From assembly GCA_003054655.1 (NCBI GenBank), contig QAYZ01000016.1, positions 124,001 through 188,000 of the forward strand: 64,000 nt of DNA, written 5' to 3'. Positions 45,950 to 53,967 of the stretch are shown piece after piece. The stretch is from Spartobacteria bacterium LR76. GTDB taxonomy: Bacteria; Verrucomicrobiota; Verrucomicrobiia; Chthoniobacterales; Terrimicrobiaceae. Position 1 is the first letter of the stretch. Each line of letters opens with the position of its first letter. Both the position numbers and the translations under genes were made by a program. Below the pieces are notes generated by a model that made no database searches, had not been told where the DNA came from, and saw nothing but the letters and a program-made list of their open reading frames with translations.

Positions 45950-46948
45950 ATGTCCCGAGATTATCGTATCGCAATAGTCGGCGCAACTGGCGCCGTGGGT
46001 GTGGAGATGCTGCGCGTCCTGGAGCGCCGCAATTTCCCTGTGGCTTCCCTGCGCCTTCTGGCGTCACCGCGCTCCTCGGGCAAAACGCTGACCTTCCGCG
46101 GCAAGGATGTCGTGGTTGAGCCGCTCCAGCCGAGCGCCTTTGCGGGCATCGATATTGCGCTCTTCAGCGCGGGAGGATCGATTTCCAAGGAATACGCCCC
46201 TGTCGCCGTGGAAAGCGGCGCGGTCGTGATCGACAACTCCTCGGCCTTCCGCCAGCAGGAGAATGTCCCGCTCATCGTGCCCGAGGTGAATGGTGCCGAC
46301 GTGGCCAATCACAAGGGCATCATCGCCAATCCCAACTGCACCACCGCCATCACCCTCATGGCGCTCTATCCGCTGCACAAGAAGTTCCGGGTGAAGAGGA
46401 TCTTCGCCTCCAGCTATCAGGCGGTGTCGGGCGCGGGCGCTCGCGCTCTTGAGGAACTGCGCTTGCAGGTCAAGGCGGTCGCCAACAACCTCCCGATTGA
46501 GAAGGAGGTGTTTCCGCACCAGATCGCTTTCAATGTGATCCCGCAGGTGGATTCGTTCCTCGACACGGGCTACACCAAGGAGGAGATGAAGATGCAGAAC
46601 GAAGGCCGCCGTATCATGCATCTGCCGACCTTCAAGGCCTCGGTGACCTGTGTGCGCGTGCCAGTCTATCGTGCCCACTCTGTCGCGGTGAGCGCCGAGT
46701 TTGAGCGCCCCGTGACGTTGCATGAGGCCCGCGAGGCGATCAATGCCTTCCCTGGTATCGAACTCCGCGATGATACGGCCGCTCGCGATTATCCCATGCC
46801 GCTCGATTACGCTGGCAAGGATGATTGTGCCGTTGGCCGTCTGCGCCTTGATTGCGCCTTGGAGAATGGGATCAGCTTCTGGGTGTGCGGTGACCAGCTT
46901 CTCAAGGGAGCAGCGCTCAATGCCGTCCAGATTGCCGAGCTTCTCTAG
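45950..46948 (+). CDS. asd: Aspartate-semialdehyde dehydrogenase
   Basis: Converts aspartyl phosphate to aspartate semialdehyde for lysine, diaminopimelate, threonine and methionine. 332 aa with the NADP motif IVGATGAVGVEMLRVLERR, the catalytic Cys in NPNCTTAITLMALYPLH, the EKEVFPHQIAFNVIPQ segment and the late RVPVYRAHS. Stands alone, followed by a membrane protein gene. Confidence 0.96.
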   Translation: MSRDYRIAIVGATGAVGVEMLRVLERRNFPVASLRLLASPRSSGKTLTFRGKDVVVEPLQPSAFAGIDIALFSAGGSISKEYAPVAVESGAVVIDNSSAFRQQENVPLIVPEVNGADVANHKGIIANPNCTTAITLMALYPLHKKFRVKRIFASSYQAVSGAGARALEELRLQVKAVANNLPIEKEVFPHQIAFNVIPQVDSFLDTGYTKEEMKMQNEGRRIMHLPTFKASVTCVRVPVYRAHSVAVSAEFERPVTLHEAREAINAFPGIELRDDTAARDYPMPLDYAGKDDCAVGRLRLDCALENGISFWVCGDQLLKGAALNAVQIAELL

Positions 46949-46975
46949 TAAGCGATTTTTGACCGCATCGAATCC

Positions 46976-47989
46976 ATGAACATCATAGACCCACTTTCCG
47001 TTGCCTGGCAGGCCGTATCGAAACAGCTCTTCCAGAATTTCCGCTTCGGAAAGTGGTTCGCCCTCGGTCTCTCGGCCTGGCTGGCGAATATCCTGATCGG
47101 GAATACGGGCAACTGCTCGTTTCCTTTCAATATTCTCGACGTCCTTCTGAATGTGAATTCCAAGTCGCACTCCTCGTCCGGCTTGGTTCCGCAGTGGCCG
47201 CAATTTCTGTCCTCGGCTTCCGTCCCGGGACAGGCGACCACACCAGATATTTCCCAGGCTCTTGGGGGCTTTTCGGCGTTTTTGGGAGTATTCGGTGTGA
47301 TTCTCATTGCTGTCGTGGTGGCCGCGCTGGCTCTGGGATTGGTCATGCTCTGGGTGGGATGCCGCGGGCAGTTCATGCTGCTCGACAATGTGCTGCATGA
47401 TCGTGATGAGGTGATCAGGCCGTGGAAGGAGTTTCGCAAACACGGCAACAGCCTGTTTCTTCCGTTCCTTCTGCTTGGCGGCGGCAACATCATCCTGATC
47501 TTTGCCGTGGTCATTGGATCCGTGGCTTTTGTGCAAGTGCCGGGCCTCGGAAGTTCCGTGGAGGGATGGGTGTGGGTTGTGCTTGGCCTTGTCTGCCTGC
47601 TTTCCTTCGCCCTTGTCGTTCTCGCTGCGATTCTGCTGATGCTGGTGCGGGAGGTGGGTTCGGTGTGGATGTATCGCAATGGAGGCACCGCCTGGGATGC
47701 GATGAAGCGCATCGTGGCTTTGGCAGCGGAGAGGCCCGCTGACGTATTCCTCTACATCATAGCGCGGATCGTGCTTGGCGTTGTTTTTTGGTTCGCTCTG
47801 GTGATCGTCGGGTTTGCGACCTGCTGCTTCGGATTTCTGCCTTACCTTAACAGCGTGGTGACTCTTCCTGTCAGTGTGTTTCGCGTCGTGTACAACGTGG
47901 AGCTGGTGGCGCAGTTCGGGGCGGAGTTTGATGTTCGTGTTCCTGAAACTCCGGCCATCCCTGTGATTCCGCCGGACGCTGCGGTCTAG
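46976..47989 (+). CDS. Hypothetical integral membrane protein
   Basis: 337 aa with about six membrane helices. The start MNIIDPLSVAWQAVSKQLFQNFRFGKWFALGLSAWLA resembles bacterial proteins of unknown role with a DUF4013 or GDPD-membrane-like fold, in which an amphipathic N-terminus precedes a helical bundle. Ends with a short Pro-rich tail. Its stop directly abuts the LysE-type gene (TAGATG). Confidence 0.6.
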   Translation: MNIIDPLSVAWQAVSKQLFQNFRFGKWFALGLSAWLANILIGNTGNCSFPFNILDVLLNVNSKSHSSSGLVPQWPQFLSSASVPGQATTPDISQALGGFSAFLGVFGVILIAVVVAALALGLVMLWVGCRGQFMLLDNVLHDRDEVIRPWKEFRKHGNSLFLPFLLLGGGNIILIFAVVIGSVAFVQVPGLGSSVEGWVWVVLGLVCLLSFALVVLAAILLMLVREVGSVWMYRNGGTAWDAMKRIVALAAERPADVFLYIIARIVLGVVFWFALVIVGFATCCFGFLPYLNSVVTLPVSVFRVVYNVELVAQFGAEFDVRVPETPAIPVIPPDAAV

Positions 47990-48613
47990 ATGTCGTCCAC
48001 GCTGCTGGCCGCGTGGTGTGGAACCATGGCGGTGATCAGCCTCACGCCGGGTGCCGGGGCGGTTGCCTCGATGTCGAGCGGCGCGACCTATGGATGGATG
48101 CGGGGTATCTGGACTGCCGTGGGGCAGCAGTTTGCCCTGGTGTTTCTACTGGTCATTGCGGCGGTGGGATTGTCCTCGCTGCTTCACGCCGTACCTTTTG
48201 CGTTCTTCATCATGCAACTGGCCGGCGCGATGTATCTGGCCTGGATCGGCATCCGGCTCATCCTTCAGTCGTTCCACGAAGCCCAGATGGGCGGCCCCGG
48301 GCGGCAGGCGATCCCGTCGACATCGCTGGGAATGGTCCGTCACGGCTTTCTCGTGAATGCGACGAATCCCAAGGCGCTGCTGGCGATGTTTGTCATCACG
48401 CCCCGGTTTCTGAACCCGCAGGAACCTTTGGTTCCACAGTATGCGATCATGGGGCTCTGCATGGTCGCGATCGATATCGTCGTGATGGCTGGTTACACCG
48501 GAGTCGGAGCCTCGGTCCTGCGCTCGCTGACCGACTCGCGCTGGCGTCGGCGGGTGGACCGATTTTTCGGATCACTCTTCCTGCTTGCCGCCGTGATCGT
48601 GGCGAGGGGCTGA
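47990..48613 (+). CDS. LysE/RhtB family amino-acid exporter
   Basis: 207-aa exporter with about six membrane helices. The family signature is visible at the start (AVISLTPGAGAVASMSSGATYGWMRGIWTAVGQQFA) and in YLAWIGIRLIL and GFLVNATNPKALLAMFVITPRFL. The substrate is probably an amino acid or homoserine-type metabolite. The ATG immediately follows the upstream stop. Confidence 0.9.
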   Translation: MSSTLLAAWCGTMAVISLTPGAGAVASMSSGATYGWMRGIWTAVGQQFALVFLLVIAAVGLSSLLHAVPFAFFIMQLAGAMYLAWIGIRLILQSFHEAQMGGPGRQAIPSTSLGMVRHGFLVNATNPKALLAMFVITPRFLNPQEPLVPQYAIMGLCMVAIDIVVMAGYTGVGASVLRSLTDSRWRRRVDRFFGSLFLLAAVIVARG

Positions 48614-48618
48614 GAATC

Positions 48619-49347
48619 TCAGGGACGGAAATTCTCGAAGATGATCGCGTCGGCGTGCTGCTTGGCGGCAGCCGCTTCCTCCTTGCTGCGTACCGTCCAG
48701 GCCAGAATGGGAAGGCGGTATTTCTTTCGGATCATCGAAGGGGCGAAGGAGGGAAGGTCCTGCCAGTCGTGGCTGAGAAAGTGCGGTTTGCTGATGCAAT
48801 TCCACACGTAATTACGCAGCAGGATCGTCTTCCACCACGGGCGCGGATCGTCCTTGTAGGAATAGGAAATCTGGCCGCGCGGGGCGCTGAAATAGTTGGT
48901 TCGGAACCAACCGAGGGTAAGGGGATTGAAGGACTGGATGGCAAACGGTCCCCGGTAGGAAACGAGCTGGCGGCAAACCTCCTCCTCCAGCAGGCCGGGC
49001 TGCGCCGGATTCTTGATCTCGATAAAGATCGGTACCCGCCCATTCACGAGAGCCAGCACATCCTCCAGCATCGGAATCTTTTCCTGGGTGTCGAAGAGAG
49101 TGAGGTTGCGCAGATTGGCCGAGCTCAGGCTTGAGACCTGAAGACTCATGCCGCAAAGGCGATCCAACGTGGCGTCATGAAAAACCGCCGCCTTGTGATC
49201 GAGCGTCGCCCGGACGTCGATCTCCACCGCGTAGTCCGCCTCGATGGCGGCCTCGATGGCCGCCAGCGAATTTTCCGGACGGGAATAGTCATGCAGACCC
49301 CGATGAGCGATGGGTCTGTTGGCTATCCACGCGGTGTTTATTGCCAT
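48619..49347 (-). CDS. Glycerophosphodiester phosphodiesterase
   Basis: 242-aa GDPD-family enzyme that hydrolyses glycerophosphodiesters to glycerol-3-phosphate and an alcohol. Catalytic motifs: IAHRGLHDYSRPENSLAA (His-Arg and Glu), AVEIDVRAT with the metal Glu/Asp, and AVFHDATLDRLCG with the second catalytic His. ATG 49347 gives MAINTAWIANRPIAHRG; it begins one base after the rpiB stop. No signal peptide, so probably cytosolic. Confidence 0.9.
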   Translation of the reverse strand: MAINTAWIANRPIAHRGLHDYSRPENSLAAIEAAIEADYAVEIDVRATLDHKAAVFHDATLDRLCGMSLQVSSLSSANLRNLTLFDTQEKIPMLEDVLALVNGRVPIFIEIKNPAQPGLLEEEVCRQLVSYRGPFAIQSFNPLTLGWFRTNYFSAPRGQISYSYKDDPRPWWKTILLRNYVWNCISKPHFLSHDWQDLPSFAPSMIRKKYRLPILAWTVRSKEEAAAAKQHADAIIFENFRP

Positions 49348-49348
49348 C

Positions 49349-49801
49349 TTACTGCATGGGCTGGCCGGCTTCGTAGCGGTCGAGTTCCGCGATGCGGTTG
49401 ACGTGGCGACCGCCTTCAAACTCGGTGGTGAGCCAGATATCGACGATGCGCAGGGCGATTTCGAGCGAGATCATGCGCTCGCCGATGGAAAGCACGTTGG
49501 AGTTGTTGTGCTGGCGGGAAAGCTGGGCGGTTTCGTCGCTCCAGCAGAGCGCACAACGGACGCCCTTGACCTTGTTGGCCGCCATGGCCTCGCCATTGCC
49601 CGATCCACCGAGCACGATGCCGCGCTCGCATTCGCCCTTGGCTACGGCTTCCGCCGTCGGGATGATCCAGAGCGGGTAGTCGGTCGACTCGAGGCTGTAG
49701 GTGCCGCAATCCTTGACCTCGTGACCGAGCTCCTTCAGGTGGGCGATGATCTGTTCCTTGTACTTGAAACCGGCGTGGTCGGATCCGATGGCGATTTTCA
49801 T
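49349..49801 (-). CDS. rpiB: Ribose-5-phosphate isomerase B
   Basis: Interconverts ribulose-5-phosphate and ribose-5-phosphate. 150 aa of the RpiB/LacAB type: IAIGSDHAGFKYKEQI at the N-terminus with the substrate Asp-His, CERGIVLGGSGNGEAMAANKVKGVRCALCWSDETAQLSRQHNNSNVLSIG with the catalytic Cys-like position occupied by Ser in GGSGNG (Ser or Cys is seen in the family). The start overlaps the bioB stop (ATGA). Confidence 0.94.
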   Translation of the reverse strand: MKIAIGSDHAGFKYKEQIIAHLKELGHEVKDCGTYSLESTDYPLWIIPTAEAVAKGECERGIVLGGSGNGEAMAANKVKGVRCALCWSDETAQLSRQHNNSNVLSIGERMISLEIALRIVDIWLTTEFEGGRHVNRIAELDRYEAGQPMQ

Positions 49802-50763
49802 ACGGGTTGGGGAAGGTCGGAGTAGGGGGCCTGGGGTGTAAGGTCGAGTTCGCGGAGGAGCTCCCTGTCGGCGTCGGCCGCGGGATTGGACGCGGTGAGA
49901 AGTTTGTCTCCGTAGAAGATCGAGTTGGCCCCGGCGAAGAAGCAGAGCGCCTGGGCCTCGCGGGTCAGCAGAGTACGGCCGGCGGAAAGGCGCACCTTGG
50001 CCTTCGGCAGGACGATGCGGGTCGTGGCGATGAGGCGCACGATCTCAAAGATGTCGACTGATTTGGATTCCTCGAGCGGAGTGCCGCTCATGGGCATAAG
50101 GCAGTTGATCGGCACGCTCTCGGGTGCGGGATCGAAGGAACACAGCACCTCCAGCATCTTCAGGCGGTCGTCCTCCGACTCGCCCATGCCGATGATGCCG
50201 CCGCAGCACACGCTCAGGCCCGCACGCTGCACGGCGCCGATGGTGTTCAGGCGGTCGTCAAAGGTATGGGAGCTGACGATATTCGGGTAATGCTCCGGCG
50301 AGGTGTCGATGTTGTGATTGTACGCCGTGACCCCAGCCTCGCGGAGTTTACGGGCCTCGATGTCGCTGAGCTGGCCGAGGGTCACGCAGACCTCCATGCC
50401 GAGCTTGTTGACCTCGCGGATGGTGTCGAGCATCTGGTCAAACTTCCGGTCGCCATCGCGCACGCCCTTCCACGCTGCACCCATGCAGAAACGGGTGGAG
50501 CCATTGGCCTTGGCGCGCTCGGCATAGGGCATGACTTCCTCGGTGGTCATGAGCTTCTCGGCCTTGACTCCGGTGGAGTAGCGGGAACTCTGCGCGCAGT
50601 ACGAGCAGTCCTCGCTGCACCCGCCCGTTTTCACGCTCAACAGGGTGCAGAGCTGCATCTCGTTATTCGGCCAGAATTCGGTGTGGACCCGACGGCTCGT
50701 TTCGATCAGTTGGAAGAAGGGCTGTGAATAGATGCCCTTGAGGTCTGCGAAAGTCTTACTCAC
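49798..50763 (-). CDS. bioB: Biotin synthase
   Basis: Radical SAM enzyme that inserts sulfur into dethiobiotin, 321 aa. The SAM cluster motif is CSEDCSYCAQSSRY, and the [2Fe-2S] ligand region holds the conserved Cys and Arg residues (LGQLSD, CCGGIIGMGES, VRLSAGR). The start is a GTG overlapping the xseA stop (GTGA). No other bio genes are in the window. Confidence 0.96.
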   Translation of the reverse strand: MSKTFADLKGIYSQPFFQLIETSRRVHTEFWPNNEMQLCTLLSVKTGGCSEDCSYCAQSSRYSTGVKAEKLMTTEEVMPYAERAKANGSTRFCMGAAWKGVRDGDRKFDQMLDTIREVNKLGMEVCVTLGQLSDIEARKLREAGVTAYNHNIDTSPEHYPNIVSSHTFDDRLNTIGAVQRAGLSVCCGGIIGMGESEDDRLKMLEVLCSFDPAPESVPINCLMPMSGTPLEESKSVDIFEIVRLIATTRIVLPKAKVRLSAGRTLLTREAQALCFFAGANSIFYGDKLLTASNPAADADRELLRELDLTPQAPYSDLPQPV

Positions 50764-52316
50764 GTGGACGGTCTTTCTATCCGCCCCGGTGGCGGCGCGT
50801 CAACGCTGCGCGCTTCGGATTCCACCTCGCCGTCAAGGAAGCGGGTGCGCAATGTTGCGCCGGGTGAAACGTCGACCGCTCGTGTGATCGGCTTGCCAGA
50901 GGCATCGAGGGTGATGGTGTAGCCGCGCTGCAGCGTGCCCTCGGGACTCAGGGCGGAGAGGATTCCCCGGGTGCGCTCCAGCCGGGTTTTGCGATTTTCC
51001 ACCTCGCGCAAGATGCTTTCCTCGAGACGGTTGCCAAACCAGGTGAGCGACTGGCGGGCTTGGGCGAGTTTGTTCTCGGGTGACTGGTTTTGCAGGCGCA
51101 GGGAGAGGTTTTTCAGTAGTTGGCTGGGACGCTCCCAGGCCTCGGTCGCCCGGCGCTCGATGATCTCGGCCAGTCGATCCGTCGTCTGGCGCAAGTCCGC
51201 GACCCGGCGCTCCGGCTCACGCAGCGCCGCGCTGGAGGCCAGCGCCCTTACCTGGGCGGTGAGGAGGTCGAAACGGGCCTCCATCGTGCGATGCAGCCGG
51301 GCGGCTTGCTGGCGGAGGCTGGAGAGAACCTCCACGCGATCCGCCGCCAGTATCTCGGCTGCAGCGCTCGGAGTGGGGGCGCGCAGATCGGCGACGAAGT
51401 CGGCGATGGTGAAATCAATCTCGTGCCCCACTGCGCTGACCACCGGCACAGTCGCGGCGGCAATGGCACGGGCGACGACTTCTTCGTTGAACTCCCACAA
51501 ATCCTCAATGCTCCCGCCGCCACGCGTAACGACGATCACCTCGACGGGCGGGAGGTTGTACTTTTCCGGCTCGGAGAACTCCCGTACTGCCTGGGCGATT
51601 TCGCGAGACGCCCCTGCACCCTGTACGCGGACGGGATTGATGATGACCTCGATACCGGGATGACGGCGATGGAGGACGTTAAGGAAGTCTTTCAGCGCTG
51701 CTCCCGTGGGCGAAGTCACGACGCCGACGACCTTGGGAAAGCGCGGGAGCGGGCGCTTGCGCTCGGGGGCGAAGAGTCCCTCCGCGGCGAGCCTCGCCTT
51801 GAGGGCTTCAAACTTCGCCTGGAGCAAGCCCTCGCCCTTGTTGCGCACGATCTTCACGACGAGTTGATACTGGCCGCGAGCCTCGTAGACCGTGACCTGA
51901 CCGAAGACCTGGACGCGCTGGCCGTCCGCGAGATTGATGCCGCGCATCTGCGAGGCCTGACCGGCGAAGAGGACGCAGGAGAGCTGGCTGCCTGCGTCCT
52001 TGAGGGTGAAATACTGGTGCCCGGAGGATTGCTTGCGGAGATTGGATATCTCGCCCTCCACCCAGACCTCGCCCACCTGATCCTCAATGAGCCCGCGGAT
52101 CGAGCGCGTCAGTTGGCTGACGCTCAGGACGGCGGGTTCTTTCGGAGCGGGCGGCTCGGGATCGGCCTGAGCCGGAGCCGTCAAGTCGAGCGTAACTGGC
52201 GCGGCAGGTTGGGACTCAGCCACTTCTCTAGGTTTCGCCTTGGCCGCCCTCGGCGTTTTCGCGGGCGAGGGCTTGGGTGGCTCGGCGGAGCCAAAGAGGT
52301 CCAGTTGCGGCTGCAC
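50760..52316 (-). CDS. xseA: Exodeoxyribonuclease VII large subunit
   Basis: Catalytic subunit of the ATP-independent single-strand exonuclease. From the GTG at 52316 it is 518 aa and begins VQPQLDLFG; a TTG at 52349 would add 11 residues. A Pro/Ala-rich extension of about 75 residues precedes the OB-fold domain (VGEVWVEGEISNLRKQSSGHQYFTLKD). The catalytic core has GVVTSPTGAALKDFLNVLHRRHPG, RGGGSIEDLWEFNEE and SAVGHEIDFTIADFVADLRAPTPSAAAE. No xseB is seen adjacent. Confidence 0.93.
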   Translation of the reverse strand: MQPQLDLFGSAEPPKPSPAKTPRAAKAKPREVAESQPAAPVTLDLTAPAQADPEPPAPKEPAVLSVSQLTRSIRGLIEDQVGEVWVEGEISNLRKQSSGHQYFTLKDAGSQLSCVLFAGQASQMRGINLADGQRVQVFGQVTVYEARGQYQLVVKIVRNKGEGLLQAKFEALKARLAAEGLFAPERKRPLPRFPKVVGVVTSPTGAALKDFLNVLHRRHPGIEVIINPVRVQGAGASREIAQAVREFSEPEKYNLPPVEVIVVTRGGGSIEDLWEFNEEVVARAIAAATVPVVSAVGHEIDFTIADFVADLRAPTPSAAAEILAADRVEVLSSLRQQAARLHRTMEARFDLLTAQVRALASSAALREPERRVADLRQTTDRLAEIIERRATEAWERPSQLLKNLSLRLQNQSPENKLAQARQSLTWFGNRLEESILREVENRKTRLERTRGILSALSPEGTLQRGYTITLDASGKPITRAVDVSPGATLRTRFLDGEVESEARSVDAPPPGRIERPST

Positions 52317-52352
52317 GCCTGAGTATGGCTCAATTCCGAGCCATGGCAAACC

Positions 52353-52889
52353 TCAGTCTTTCACGCCGAGCTTTTCGCTGTAGCCCTCTTTGAGTTTGAG
52401 AAAGTTCTCCCAGAACGGCTGGGGTTCGATTCCCTCCAGGCGGGCCGAGAGGATATCGAGGTGCAACTGCCAGCCGGAGGAGACGTAGAGGTTCGTCATC
52501 GGGTCGAGCTTGCGGTGGATGAGTTCCAGCCGGGTGCCCTCTGTCACCGGCGTCAGATGAAAGCTCACCTCGGAGGTTTCGTTCCAGGTGAAGGCCAGCA
52601 GGTGTGGCGGATCGCACTGGGTCACGATGCCCTCTTTGTCTGTACCCTCGCAATGGACCTCGCGGAAATCCTCCGGCGGCTCCTCATTGGGGGACAGGTT
52701 TTTGTGCAGGAAGTGCAGGTGGACCTTGCCGCCGACGCGCAGTTCCATCTCGCCGCCCGCCAGCCAAGTGGCGCGTTTGTCGGATTCCGTGACGTAAGCC
52801 CAGACACGCTCGACGGGAGCGGGGAGGGTGCGGGTGAAGCGGACTGTTCCGGGGGTGGTGTGGTCGCCGTTGAGTTCGATGTTGCTCAT
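52353..52889 (-). CDS. SRPBCC/AHSA1-like domain protein
   Basis: 178-aa protein with the Bet v1/AHSA1 fold: VRFTRTLPAPVERVWAYVTESDKRATWLAGGEMELRVGGKVHLHF, then LAFTWNETSEVSFHLTPVTEGTRLELIH. Such proteins bind hydrophobic ligands and are commonly coupled to an ArsR regulator, as here (ATGA overlap with the upstream arsR-type gene). Physiological ligand unknown. ATG 52889 chosen. Confidence 0.85.
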   Translation of the reverse strand: MSNIELNGDHTTPGTVRFTRTLPAPVERVWAYVTESDKRATWLAGGEMELRVGGKVHLHFLHKNLSPNEEPPEDFREVHCEGTDKEGIVTQCDPPHLLAFTWNETSEVSFHLTPVTEGTRLELIHRKLDPMTNLYVSSGWQLHLDILSARLEGIEPQPFWENFLKLKEGYSEKLGVKD

Positions 52890-53194
52890 GGTGTGGAGTT
52901 TTTGCGGAGTTCCTGTTCCAGCGCATCCAGGCGGCCTTCCCAGAAGGTTCGCATGCGCTTTGTCCACGCCTCGATCTCCGCCAGCCCTTCCGGGTTGAGG
53001 GATTGAATGCGCTTCTGGCCTTCCGCGCGCACCTTCACCAGCCTGGCCTCGCGCAGTACCTTCAGGTGCTGGGAGATGGCTGGGGCGGTGAGCGAAAAGG
53101 CCTTCACGATCTCCCCGGCAGTCAGTTCCCGCAGCGCCAGCATCTCAATGATCTGGCGGCGAGTCGGATCTCCCAGGGCGGTCAGTGGTGACAT
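52886..53194 (-). CDS. ArsR family transcriptional regulator
   Basis: 102-aa winged helix repressor: LTALGDPTRRQIIEMLALRELTAGEIVKAFSLTAPAISQHLKVLREARLVKVRAEGQKRIQSLNPEGLAEIEAW. The ELCVCDL metal site of true ArsR/SmtB sensors is absent (the position reads ELTAGEI), so it is of the SdpR-like, non-metal type often paired with AHSA1 proteins. A perfect 9-4-9 palindrome sits nine bases upstream of its start. Confidence 0.9.
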   Translation of the reverse strand: MSPLTALGDPTRRQIIEMLALRELTAGEIVKAFSLTAPAISQHLKVLREARLVKVRAEGQKRIQSLNPEGLAEIEAWTKRMRTFWEGRLDALEQELRKNSTP

Positions 53195-53202
53195 GAGAGA
53201 TA

Positions 53203-53224
53203 TAATTAAGTAATAACTTAATTA
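53203..53224. promoter_or_regulatory. Palindromic operator of the ArsR-AHSA1 operon
   Basis: Perfect TAATTAAGT-N4-ACTTAATTA repeat, the only strongly AT-rich stretch nearby, nine bases before the ArsR start. Its size and position suit a homodimeric ArsR-family repressor controlling its own operon. Confidence 0.65.
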
Positions 53225-53262
53225 AGTAAAGGCAAAAATATGAAAACGGGAAAAACAACCGG

Positions 53263-53904
53263 CTAGCGGACCGCGTAGCCGAAAACCGCCACCGCGTGGC
53301 AAACCGTCCCGCCGAGGACGAAAAGATGCCAGACGAAGTGCGCGTAAGGGCGGTGCTTCGCGGCATAAAACACGATCCCGCCCGAGTAGAAAAATCCCCC
53401 GGCAAGAATCCACCCGATCCCCGGCATCGCCATGCCGACGACGAAGGGCTTGGCCCAAAGCAGGCCGATCCAGGCGACGAGGAGATAGATGATATTGGAC
53501 ATCCTGCCGAACCGCAGGGAACCCGAGACCTTCATCGCAATGCCGAGCGCCGCCAGAATCCACTCGAGTCCCAAAAGCCAGGTTCCGCCATGTTCACGCA
53601 GCGGCCCAAGCGTGAGCGGCGTATACGTCCCCGCGATGAGAATAAAAATCGCCGAGTGGTCGAGCAGCCTCACTTTCCGGCGCAAGTCCCCCGGCGGGAG
53701 TGCATGGTACAAGGTGGAACTGGTGTAAAGCAGCAGGACCGAGCCGTAGAAAACCCAGGCCCCGATGGCACCATAAACCGACACGCGCGACACCACCCCC
53801 AGCAGCGCAGGCAGGCAAGCCAGCGCCATCAGCACGCCAATCGCCGCGCTGGCCGTATTGGCAAAGCGTTCCGCCTGAGATTCCGGTCGTTCCAGTGCGC
53901 TCAT
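53263..53904 (-). CDS. Hemolysin III family membrane protein
   Basis: 213-aa integral membrane protein of the YqfA/hemolysin III (PAQR-like) family with seven helices. The conserved polar residues are visible: SSTLYHALP, LLDHSAIFILIAGTYTPL and HFVWHLFVLGGTVCHAVAV, which form a possible metal-dependent hydrolase site in PAQR relatives. ATG 53904 chosen. Function in bacteria is uncertain. Confidence 0.9.
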   Translation of the reverse strand: MSALERPESQAERFANTASAAIGVLMALACLPALLGVVSRVSVYGAIGAWVFYGSVLLLYTSSTLYHALPPGDLRRKVRLLDHSAIFILIAGTYTPLTLGPLREHGGTWLLGLEWILAALGIAMKVSGSLRFGRMSNIIYLLVAWIGLLWAKPFVVGMAMPGIGWILAGGFFYSGGIVFYAAKHRPYAHFVWHLFVLGGTVCHAVAVFGYAVR

Positions 53905-53967
53905 GTGGGCAAGCCGCCACTGTGCGCGTCTTCCGCGCACACGGCAACGTCATTCCCGAGCGCGGGT

